DNA from: Isoetes taiwanensis | Lineage: Eukaryota > Streptophyta > Lycopodiopsida > Isoetales > Isoetaceae | NCBI GenBank assembly: GCA_021234155.1 | Contig: JAJEKV010000097.1 | Coordinates: 498,001-562,000, forward strand | Reading direction: 5' to 3' | DNA: 64,000 nt | Part shown: in pieces, positions 14,201 to 26,200 of the stretch | How the letters are laid out: every line of letters starts with the position of its first letter | How positions within the stretch are numbered: the stretch's first letter is position 1 | Notes under the pieces: generated by a model | Seen by the model: the letters and a program-made list of their open reading frames with translations, nothing else | Databases searched by the model: none | What the model was told of the DNA's origin: nothing | Translations under genes and position numbers: made by a program

Positions 14201-17200
14201 AATGATCTACCTCCCTATCCAGGCAAGTCTCTAAACAAATAAAGTGGATCATACTTTGCACCAGCTGCCGGGAAAGAAACAAAAATTTCTTAACCTAAAA
14301 TTAGTTTGTTCCTATATAATGTGCCTCTAACTGCATGTCCTCGGAAAAATTATATTTATAAAAAATCTAATACTGAAGATAGAATTTGATACCACACTAC
14401 AACCGAACTTTTCCCAGTAGACCACATTTAGATGGCAGTCATATTGTTCCTTTATGTATCTTTATCTACATTGTGAACTTCCTGCCAAATGCTGTTGGTC
14501 TGACTAGAAACTTTATGTTTTCCACAACACGATAGAAGATGACAATGTTAACTTGAGTACAAGGAATGGTGGAATCACCTTAAAACGCTTAGACATTCCC
14601 ATATTGCCACAAGAAGCCAACAGATTTTCTGAATGGTCAAGTAACAGCAGATCACTTTCTTGAAATTTTTCCTGATCTTCTGCCTGCATCGCATGAGAAA
14701 GTTTAATAATCAGAATGCCAAGTAATGATGGTCATGTCTCAGAAAATTTCCGCATAAACAGACCTCTGACCAGTCACCTAGCTCCTTCATCATTGACTCA
14801 ATGAAGGTTTCTGAGGCTCCTACAAGATGTTGTATACACATAGAGCCAATAGCAAGTATCATAACTAAGGAACTGAACATTGTTGGAGCAACTCTTCCAT
14901 TGTTACACTTGGCACGCCCACCGTCCTTGAAACAATTCTTACTATTAGACAACTTTCTACTGGGCTTACAACATAATCTAACCAAAAGCTGTTACCTCGT
15001 ATTCCAATGTGCCCAAAGACCATGTCAAAAGCCGCTTTCTTAGCTCCAGATTGCTAAGTACGCCCCTCTGTTTTCCAGGGGAAGAAATGTTAGAATAGAT
15101 GGATCAGTCTTCCGAGCACATTCATTATTTCATTTGCTTGAGATGGAGTCTAATTTAAACTGTTATCAGTTTTAACTTCAACACTTAAAAGCATGTATAT
15201 GGGCACGTAACTCCATATGCAATCCAAGGTCTTGGATCCGAAACTTAATGCCAAAGGTGAAGTAGGGGGAAATGCTGAAAATGAGTTTTTTTTCTTGCTC
15301 CTAGCAGAGTTTGCGACTTCTCCAGTGCAGCTAGACACAGCACTTCAAATAATAACATTTCTCCAAAAGATGCATCAGTTAGGAAACTGACATGGGAGAC
15401 AAAAGCTTCTATGGCTGGCTCTCAAATCTTCAAAAGACTTGGCTGACAAAGACGTAAAGGAATGTTGGTATGCAAAAGCGGCACATAGATTCCAAGGAGA
15501 TGTCCCTCGGCGGCATTCCTATTTTCCCTAGCTTTGATTGGTCTCATGCACCATATGGAATCGTTTATAACAAGGTTGTTTGACAAAAAACCTTATGTAA
15601 GTCTTCATTTCTTCATCTACAGAAAAGGAGTACAAGATGTTTATTTCGTGTTATGAACAAAGACCAGTATACTTCAGTTTCTCCAGGGCATCTTCAATGA
15701 TAATGAATTGCAGCCATAAGACGCTGCATCTCAAACCATGACCCATATAGCTTACCCTTTAGAATACATTCTTATAGTTGTTTTCACACATATCAATTGG
15801 CCCAGCTTTAGTGTTTCTTTTTTCTCATGTTCCCACTGACAGAAATGCAGAATGTTAAGTGTCAATGGATGCAGGCACTCTAGACTGATAGTTCTAAGCC
15901 TTAAATAAGAAAGGAAGCTTGTGTTGGCTCAAACCTGGTTCTCGTGTGTCACAGAAACTGCACCGACAAAGTAAAGACCGCTTCTGCATTTTTAACACAC
16001 AGCATTAGATGTACCAAAGGTCAACAATGAATTGGAATGTTAATAAACAGCAACATATGATAACATGGTCGGCATGATCATACCACCATATGATGTGGTG
16101 GATGAGGATGTGGTGTGAACTAGTGTAGGAACCACTGGATGGACAGGGAAGCAGTAGCACAGAAAAATAGCGAGAGACATATATAGGCACCAGGTCTCCT
16201 ATTTGTGCCATTTCAGTTCATTATCGTGCGACTTGTCTTCCACATTCCCTTCTAGAGCAACAAAAGAAAAAGATTCGGCTTCTTTACCTTCTCAAGCTGA
16301 GTAAGTATAAGCTTTTGTTTCAAACACATGGAGGTTTGAGTCATATTGCATTGCAGGCTTTAAGACCGTTCCAGACTCATTTTAAAAACTTCAAACAGCT
16401 TATCAATACGTCAATGACACATGCTCAAGGAAGAAATATATGCTACAAAACTGGCTGACAGCAAAGGTATGCATGAGTATGATTGGCAAGATTATGCAGA
16501 TTAAAGCGGATTTGACAGAAATGAGTGTTACCATATAAACAAGTTTGAAAGACTTGGGAAAAATTGGGAGAGCGCCAATAAGGTAAATATTTTCAAAATT
16601 ATGCGGAAACACGGTAAATATGTTGGTTTTTATAGCCACTATTGATGCCCTGGCATCATCTAGTCATTCACATGTTATTGAGATATAGTTAGGGTGAATG
16701 TTTCTAACTCAAACACCGGGAAAAGCAAAAAATGGAAAACATGAAGTAATTCAGGTTTTGAGCACTTGAACACCCAGAAGATTCTTCTTCATCTCCCTGA
16801 ACTGACAGCCAATCAATGATTTGGTCACACCATCTGCAAGCTGTTTAATATTGTAGATTCAAGAAAGACAGCTGTAACTCCTGAAGAACAAAGCAAGCCT
16901 TCAAATCCATATGCTTGGTATCTGGATGATACTTATAGTCTTTAATCAAGTCAATAGCACCTGAATACGGTTCCTTGATGTTATGATCTCGGCTAAAAAT
17001 CACAGCAGTTGGGTTTGTGAGGTCAAGGTAAAAGAGCTGTCTGCCACCAGGAACGCTATGCCATCAGGCCGACCTGATGAAGGCAGTATGTTGTTCGGTG
17101 CAGTTTCAACACAGTGTTTTGTAGGTTTTCATCTTGCGTACATGATGCATTGAGATGTATGGCCACCTTTGGGAAGTCATAACCAGCTAGGTTTCTGTGA

Positions 17201-20200
17201 GGAGCTTTTTGACTGAAAGTTAATTAGATGTATTTAGGGATTGGATATTTAATGTCTTGGAGGTTATCACCCTCCTTGCAGCTCCATAATACTGTATGTT
17301 TTCCGTCTCATAGACTCTATGTGTCTCCCATAGACATTTAATGAATGTTCCTTTCGGGGATGGTGGTAGCGGCAAAGTGAGTCAGGACAGCGGGACTGAG
17401 TGTCGATGACAATTTTTGGTGTCGACGACCACCTTTTACCTTTTGACGTTCCACTTTTTGTCATTTTTTGACGTGGTTTGCTTTTCGAGCCTGGTTCATT
17501 GAACAACTATCAGTGGCAACTTCCTCATGATTCTAGACTCCCGACATGTCTGTTCAAGACTCTCTGACCCCGATAGACACCCCAGTTCAATCACCGGCTG
17601 GGTGCAATGCAGGAGTTGGCACTCCCTATTCACCCACTGCTGGACCAGACATAATAATAGACAGTGAAATGCTTGACAGGATGCTCAGAATTGAAACAGA
17701 ACTGGTAAGCTTGAAGGCTAAGGTGGTAGAGCAGGACTCTAGAATAATGAGTTTGAAAGCCACAGTGGCAGAGCAGGAGAAGGAAATTATCAGCATCAAA
17801 GCACAGTCAAATCAGATTGACAAAATTGAGGAATCACAGACAGTTGTTAAGGAACAACAGGCAGAAACTAATAAGTGGGTTGAAGTGGTTGGGAAGCACA
17901 GACCTACTGAACCATTGAATGATATGAAAAACACCATTTCCGCCACCTTAGAAGAAGAGCAAAGGAGAGCCCATAAAGCTCTCAATATCAGAGTTACAGG
18001 ATTGAAGGATTTATCAGATCCTTCCAAAGCAGCAATTGATTTTGTCCAGCATAATCTTGATATCCAAGATCATGAAATTGATAGATCCTGGAAGGTGAAC
18101 AATGGAACTCGCAGTCCAGCATTGATTATCCGCTTTCAGTCAGCGAAAGCGAGGCCGGAAGCTTTGAAAAGAAGGAGGAACTTACAGAAATTCCCAGATA
18201 TTTTCATGGATGAAGATCTAACCATGATGCAAGTGGAACTTAAGAGGAAGTGTTTAGAAGAAGTCATGAAAGCTCGGAAAGAAAATAAATGGGCTGTTTA
18301 TCGGGATGGCCGAGTGATCATCAGGGATAAGCGTCCCAAATAGGGATTGAGGATCTATGAGACCACAGGCTCGTTATCACTGGCAGTCTGGAATTGCAAT
18401 GGGAAATTATGGAATGAGCCTGGGGATTTTATGGATGTCATAAAAGGGAAAGATATTGTTTTTCTTACAGAAACATGGGAATTGGAAGAGGAAGGTCTTC
18501 CAACCGTTGAGGGATACTTATGGGAATCAATGTATAGGAAGATTCCACCAAATAAGGACATTTTCAAAGGCTCAGGTGGAGTAGGAGTTCTATTTCGCAA
18601 GAATCTTGCAAAGACATCACAGTAGTGAAAAAGGATGATAAAGCAAGTTTTATTTGGATCAAGCTCTCTAGATCTCCATGTCGAGATCTATATATTGCAG
18701 CATGCTATTTTCCTCCTAAAGGCTCGGAATATACAGACCAAGAAATATATGAGGGAGCCTCCCCATATCAAGCACTCTATATGGATATTGCGGAATTTTC
18801 CACTTTTGGAGATGTGATTTTGGTTGGTGATTTTAATGCGCGAACAAGAGATAAACAGGTCCACCTCAATGATTTTAGCTCCGACCCTATTCTAATCCCA
18901 GGGATTCATCCTAAGGAAACAGGTATAGCAAGAACATCTGCTGATATAAGAGAGAATGCACCCATAACTGAATATGGACGCCATCTTTTGAATCTTGGGC
19001 AGATTCATAACCTGATTATATACAACGGCTCCAATGGCCTGATTCTGCCAAATACACATGTTTTCCGCAAAAAGGTGGAAATAGTGTCGTGGACTATCTT
19101 ATTGGTCCCCCTGACTTCATATGTGAGATCGATTCTTTCTATATTGATAAAAGACCTGCAAAAGGAGATCATGATTCATGTTCCTTTGGTTTTTACCATT
19201 AAATCACCACATAATCAAGTAGAAATAAAACCAATTGGTAGGATACTTGATTATCATTTTGAGTTTGCTCACTGCATGGACACGGTTTATAATGATGCTT
19301 TGAATTCTTACCTTCGAGGTATTGAGCAAATGGGATCACTAGAGAATAAAGCAGCGCTTTTATCTCATGCCATGCTAGAAGCTTCTAAAGGTTGCTTTCC
19401 ATATTCTGTCAGGGAATGCAAAGAACAGCGGGAAAAATTTGGATCTATGCCTCAAAATGGCTGATATGACCAGGACTGTAAAATATTGCACAGGAAGTTG
19501 AAACATGCTTTGAACTTCAGTTCTGATATAGTACCAGAAATTAAAGCTGAGTATAAAAGATTGACACGGCGCAAAAACAGGGCTTTTGAATCCAAAAACA
19601 GAGAACACATGCTAAATCTTCTTTATACTAATGCTTCTGGGCAGTTTTGGAGGAAATTGGCAGCTAGAAAATCAGATTGTCCTTTAAAAGATCTAGGAGT
19701 ATGGTCAGCATATGCAAACTCTCTTTTAGATGTTAAGAACCAACAGTTCTCTCAGGATGAGCTAGATCCGAGGCCTCAAGCTTCTACCTTTTTTACGGTC
19801 TCTCTCATTGAAACGGCCATACAAAAGCTAAACACAGGGAAAGCAAAAGATTGGGAAGAATTACAAGCTGAAATGATTATACATGGGGCTAAGACATTCG
19901 CACCAGTGATTGCAGATCTATTTAATGAAGCTATTTGCATTGGTTTCCCGCTGGTTTGGTCAAATAATGTTATCAGGCCTATCCATAAGGCGGGTGATTC
20001 TATGAATCCTACTAATTATCGCCTAATTATGATTAGGCATGTGATGGCAAAACTGTATGGATCCGCATTGGAAATGGTCCTTAGTGATTTTGCAGAAAAT
20101 CACAGCCTTAGAGCCAAGGGACAAGCTGGTTTCAGGAAAAACTTTTCCACAATTGATCATATTTTATCTTTAAGGGCAATCATTGAGAAAGCGAAGGCAA

Positions 20201-23200
20201 GGAAAAGTGAAGTTTATTGCTGTTTTGTTGATTTCCGAAAAGCCTTTGATACTGTTCCTCGGAACAGGTTGTTTCAGAGGCTCAAAATGTTTCGGCTTTC
20301 TCACGAGCTGATCTGGGCAGTGTTGACATTATACGAGAATGTTATAGGCAGAGTGAAAATAGATGGGCAGTTTTCAGAGGAAATTTTCAGTACAATTGGG
20401 GTTAAATAAGGATGCCCCCTCTCTCCTACTCTATTTGGACTTTACATTGACGAGCTTGAAAGCTTTGTTCAGTCCTTAGGCGGAGAAGGCTCCATGCTTG
20501 TTCAGGAATGCCAATTTTGCTTTATGCGGATGATGTGGTTCTAATCTCACCATCTCCTCAAGGGCTCCAAAAGCATTTGGCTGCCCTAGAAGCCTTTTGC
20601 AAAGATAGAGAGCTGCAAGTAAATCTCTACAAGACCAAAGTGATGGTATTTAATACCTCTTGGAAAAATTGGAAAAATAACTCTTTTACTTTCCAAGGAC
20701 AACCTGTAGAAATTGTTTCTACGTACATCTACTTGGGTGTTGAGTTTGCGGGCCCTCTTGTCAGATTGAGGGAGGCTGGCCAGGCAAGGATTGCAAAAGG
20801 ATATGCTTCTCTTGTACAGCTAGAAAAACAGTGCTACCAACTCCATTTCCAAGATGTCCATACAAAGCTCTTCCTGTTCGATACGTTGGTGAAGCCGGCA
20901 GCTTTATATGGTGCACAAATATGGGGAGTTGACCTACGAGCCGAAGACTGGGGTCAACTAGAGAGGCTCCAAATTTCCCTTCTTTCTAGAATGATTAGAA
21001 GCAAACATTCTGTACCCCATGATATAATGCTTGCTGAATTTAATGCGAAACCTTTGAAGGTTGAAATTCCCTTTCAAACAGTGACTTATTTACATAAGTT
21101 GCACCGTTTTGGACAGTCACAAGAAGGTCAAAAAAGACTTCCCTGGTTGGCATATGTGTCGTCTAAAACATTGGCAGACCAAGGTAAGCATTGTTGGTAC
21201 TCAAGGACATCTAAATCGTTTGAGGAGATGGGGTTCTCTATGGGAAATATCCCACCTTTTCAATACAGTATAATGGATGATAATCTGAATTTTACTCAGC
21301 AAGAAGGCAATCAGCTTGTATGCCATGACTTGGAGTATCTTTATGTTTCAAATACATGGGTAAATCCCGTCAAAGATATGCCTGCTAAAAAGAAATTCTA
21401 TAAGGATAACTTCCTAAATATATCAGCGGATGGTTTCATCATAAGGCCTGGATATTTAGATATGGATCTGCCGAATAAAGTGAGATACTCTATGGGGCAG
21501 TTTAGAGTGTCATCTCACCAGTTAGAGATTCAGGTTGGTAGGGCGAAAAATATTAGTCGTGAGGATCGGAAGTGCCCAATGTGCGATCTAAACATGGTCG
21601 AGTCAGAAGAACATTTTATTTTTACCTGCCCAACCTACTACATTATTAGAGGCAGATATCATTGTCTTTTTAGAGACCCCACATCTCTACGACAGCTGGT
21701 AGAATATTATGATCAGAAATGTGTATCTCATTTTGTATATGAACTATCTCTAGAAAGGAGAAATATTCTCAAACAAAAGAATCCCATGGGCCTGAAGCAA
21801 ACAGAAATAACTAATTTCTTTTCATCTGAGTCAAACGATGATAAGATGATAGTGGACAAGAGGAAGTATCCTGACTCTAAAGGGGTGACTTTGGCACTGT
21901 CTATGAAGATAAAACGATCAGCAGCCATGAAACATAAAAAGTCTTTCCAGAAGAGGCCAAGCAGCAAGCCAAGAAGGGGTATTATGAATTACTTTGCAGC
22001 AGTCACAGGAACGAATGGGCTATCTCCATCAAACCCTATCTGAGCAGTCACAGGAACGAATGGGCTATCTCCATCAAACTCTATCTGAGCAGATGCTTAG
22101 ATTTTCAATTGTTAAACTTAATATTTTTGTTTCCATACTTTAGATAACAGGAGGGTTTTCCTCCTGGAGGTCTTGAATTCTGTTTGTGTTATGGTCTCAT
22201 AAACCCTTCGGGTCTTACGTAGACGTTAATAAATCTTTCTTTCTTTCTTTATTTCTTTCTAGAAGAAGAAAGCAGACAGTAAATAAAAACATAAGCAGTC
22301 CTTCAAAAGAGAGAACAAGTCTGGCATCACTTTATATTTTGAGCCCGTGGCCAACAGGACAAAAGTTCCTTGATTTCATCGTTTTAGCTTTTCTTTTTCA
22401 TTTTTAAGCAATATCTGTAGGTGGCTGCAAATGCGCCCCTAGCTGGACATAATTGGTGTATATTTGGTCTCATAGACAAAAGTGGTCTCTCGTAGACGTT
22501 AATATAATATTTCTTTCTTTCTCTTTCGATTCAATCAGTTCCCCAAAACGCAGTACAGTAATTTGAACAAAGTTTCTACTTCAGCATTTCGACAAAGACC
22601 CATTTACATTACTTCTTGTTTTGCTTCTTAAGGATGTGCCAGTTACCTAGAGGGGCGATCGCTGAAATACTGCAGCTCCCAAACCATGTGTGGAACATTA
22701 CAAGAACGCACAATGTCCTGGTAAAGACATAAGCCTTTAGTGAGTCAACGTTTAACCCTTTAAAACGTTGACGTTTCTGTCAAAAGGAAGAGAAGGTGCC
22801 AATACCTTCAGTATGAGGTGCCCAAGAAGTCGTAGCATTTCATCCAACTGCATCAGTTAACATACAATTTAGATAAAACGGTACTTCTATCAAGTAGAAA
22901 CAGGACCAGTTGCAAGAATTTAAGGTTAGGTTTTCATGTTTGGATTTCGCATATTCATTTTTATTTGTATACGCTCCCATCCTTTATTCTCCAGATAAAT
23001 AGAGGCAGGAAAATTACCACAATAGGCACGGTGTTGATCACTGATAACCAGCGTAGCATGAAATCCCACACTAGCTGCCATGCGATTCCATCCTGCAAGA
23101 CATAATTATCATAAATTTTCTGATGTAGCATCAGCATTTCTATTAGTCATGGATACTTTTCCATAAGATTGCCTTTTTGTCACAACCTAGTTATGAAATA

Positions 23201-26200
23201 TCCAAATGTTTAACGGTTGTTTGCTTTTTATATGTGACTACACATTGATATTTTGGTGTCATAAACCCAAGTCCTGCAGATATTAACATAACTTTAATTC
23301 TTTCTTTCAATTCCTTGAACACCAAAAGAAAGTGAAATTTATGAACGAAATTATATTTATTCACATATGACCCTTGAGAACATGAACTGCCAGCAAGACT
23401 GAGTGCATTATTTGATCAATCTCTACACACAATGACAAGACTTGTTTGCCAATTAAATGCAAAATTGATGCCAAATGCAAACTTGGGATTTCTCGGGTGA
23501 ATCAACATGTTTTTTTCTCTGTGCTCCTTACCCAGGCAAGCAAACGATCAATATAACAATCCCCTAGGTAAGGCTACATTTATAAAAAACACATGAAATA
23601 GCGACGAGCAAATGGGCCACAACAAAAAAAATACTTACAGCATGAAAATTCTGCACTCCACCCTTATCCCCAATACCAGTTGGCCAAATAATGCTCAGTT
23701 CTTGAAGACACCTGGCAGTAAGAAATAGCAGTTACTCAATATTCAATTAGGGTATCTAGCTAAATTGAACCACGGTTTTGGTGTACATTTTTCACCTCAA
23801 AGTCCAAACTAATGCATCAAATGAGCGATTCTTTAATCCTTCGGAAAAAACCCTAAAATTTAGAGAAGCTGTCAGAAGCACAGTAACAATTTCGATTTTA
23901 AAAAATTGATATCAGACCCTTCAATACCTCTCTAAGCTAGACGATAACCCATTCAAGAAGTCCACGAGCATGGCCCTTGAAATTTCACCTCCATGTTCTC
24001 TCATCAATAAGCAAAGGCTCCCAAGCCTGAAGAAAGAGTAAGAATGATTGTGACATCTGTTTCAAGAGAATATAATTTTACATGTTATTTAGATATCTGT
24101 ATCTTGTACGTACCACAGGCATTTTGCACTTGCAATCCCATCTCTTAGTCTGGTGTTTATGTCTTCCTTCTTTCTCCGTTTAGCTTGTGGAAGTGGCCTT
24201 GCCTCATGCCTTGTCAGCACCTGAAACCTCACATGATCACTGTGGCTCCTTGTCCAAATTGTATCATTGTTTATGTATACACTACTTTATATTTTACTGC
24301 AGTATTTCAGTGCATTATAACACGGTTATATATTGGACACACAAACCTCATACAGAATAGCAGCAACTAGCTTTAAAAACGATCGGAGGCCACGAGTTAA
24401 TGTACCGGACTTCTCTTCTCTTCCATCATAGCTGCACATAAAAGGAAATATCATATGAAATCAATGGAAGAAATTGAAGATGACGAGAAGGAATGCCTGA
24501 ACAAGATACCGGTGTGATCCAACCAATAACAGGTTTCCTTGCTCAAGATCTTTTTCAACAAGCTCCCATAATTCTTGAAGAAAGGTGCCATCATCTTGTC
24601 TGATTATCTTTCTTAGTTTTAGTTGACATCGAAGATATAATACTAGGGATTCCTGCCAGCAATACACCATTATAATCGTTCACAGATTGATTCGAACACC
24701 ATGCCGTAACATATGTACTGTTATTTACCTTCAGTTCACGGTCCCGAGTAGTGATCCATGTGCGGACCATGAACTTCCTTACACTCGAGTGTATGTCAAC
24801 CAAGAGATCCCCTAAATTTGGTCCATCATTGAAAAGGAGAACATTTAAAGATGCCAATAATTTTTTTGCAATCCTTCCTTCATCTCTGGAGTTACAAGAA
24901 TGAATAACTGATCCACTGGTTATGTTGGCAAAACTGCCATCTAAAAGCTCAACTTCTTACCTAAGATGCAAAAATATATCAACAAATCCAGTGGCAGTGT
25001 CAGTTCTCAAAAAGTCTGGAAAATCTCCAGGCGGATATTGGAGCAGACACAACAATGTCAAAGTACTCCTGAATGCTTCTTCTTTTGCTGTTCCCAGTTC
25101 AGGTGCGGTTCCACGAGCAATGAACTTTGCTTTCTTTAGAAATAGAAGCACCAGATCTGTTACAAAAATGGCTCTGATTAGAAATGATTTCTTCCAGATT
25201 CAACATAGGGATGAACCAGCATACCTCCATACACCTTCTTGCTTATACGCAGGCGATACTCTGGGATGGGAAGTAACTGACAAAGAATCTGACCATAATC
25301 CAAAAGAAAGCTTGGAACATCCCTCAATGTGTCATATATGTGTTGGAATAGCCTCTTCACTTTACGCAACAGGAATAGATTACCACCTTTGATGTTTACG
25401 ACCACGTAGCATTAAATTCAAGACTCGATCCAACACAGAAATAAGGCATGGACCCATGAATTTTAGATTGCCATTGTTGATTATATATTTCAAATAAAAT
25501 AGAAGGACATGTGATACCTGTGCGATGATTGTCTTCAGCTTTATATATGAACATTCTAAGAGTCTTTGCAAAAACAGGTTTCGGAGCTTTCTTTTTACTT
25601 TCTATAGCTACGCATTGACAAAGGGCATGTAACACGCCCGGCCATGTTGATGCTGCCAAACAAATAAGGTCACAAGTATTAGATACATTGGCTAATAAGT
25701 TGAGATGTGGTGTGTCACTAGAGAACTTAAAGGGACGTATACATTAAGGAACCAAGGGATTAAGTGTGGGGCGGGAAATTAGTTTCAATAACATTTGCAT
25801 TTTGCACAAACTGTAGAAGGTAGATTGTCAAGCAGGGTATAACGTGGAACTTCAAGGTTTGAATGGGTATAACGCAGATCCAAATAAGTCAATGGGATAA
25901 TCAATGGCATAAAGGGCCCGCTAATTATTGCATTTGCATTTCGCACAAACTTATATTCACAGGAAGGTGCATGAGCATGGTCAAGCACACTATAACGCGA
26001 AATTTCAGTCTGAACTTGATAGGTATACGGTTTAGTTGATTGGAATAAGTCTAATGCGATGATCAACATAAAGAGCCAGCTAATTGTTGGCCTGGGTCTT
26101 ACAAGTAATGCGGTCTTCATCCTGTAACTTCATTGTTTCTTTGTCGAGCAAAGCACAGAGCCCATGAGGACCCGTCGTCTCCAAATAAACATTTAGTTCC

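Larger units (their letters stand above)
11301..15065 (-). other. ATM: ATM exons 16-24
   Basis: Exons: 14996-15065, 14764-14925, 14579-14683, 13119-13309, 12139-12733 (largest, 595 nt), 12007-12078, 11809-11937, 11518-11643, 11301-11428, encoding residues 527-1052. Exon 16 must start at 15,065, after ACAGAG, to keep the frame (RGVLSNLELRKRLL). Exon 20 must use the donor GAG|GTACTG at 12,139, because the stronger nearby GTAAGT would shift the frame. The upstream intron 15 is about 7.6 kb and holds LINE-B plus several fragments. The exon 18-19 intron holds a LINE fragment with a nested SINE. Confidence 0.85.
17340..22258 (+). mobile_element. LINE-B, near-complete non-LTR retrotransposon
   Basis: Contains ORF1 (17546-18343), an endonuclease-RT ORF2 (18347-22043, broken), a short 3' UTR, a terminal hairpin (ACCC-TTC-GGGT near 22,206) and a TTTC tail. 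The 5' boundary is uncertain; the 5' UTR may begin near 17,340, because the 17,306-17,345 stretch itself resembles a LINE tail. It lies wholly inside ATM intron 15, antisense to ATM. The clade is not certain: it combines an L1-like ORF1 with a short-repeat tail instead of poly(A). Confidence 0.85.
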
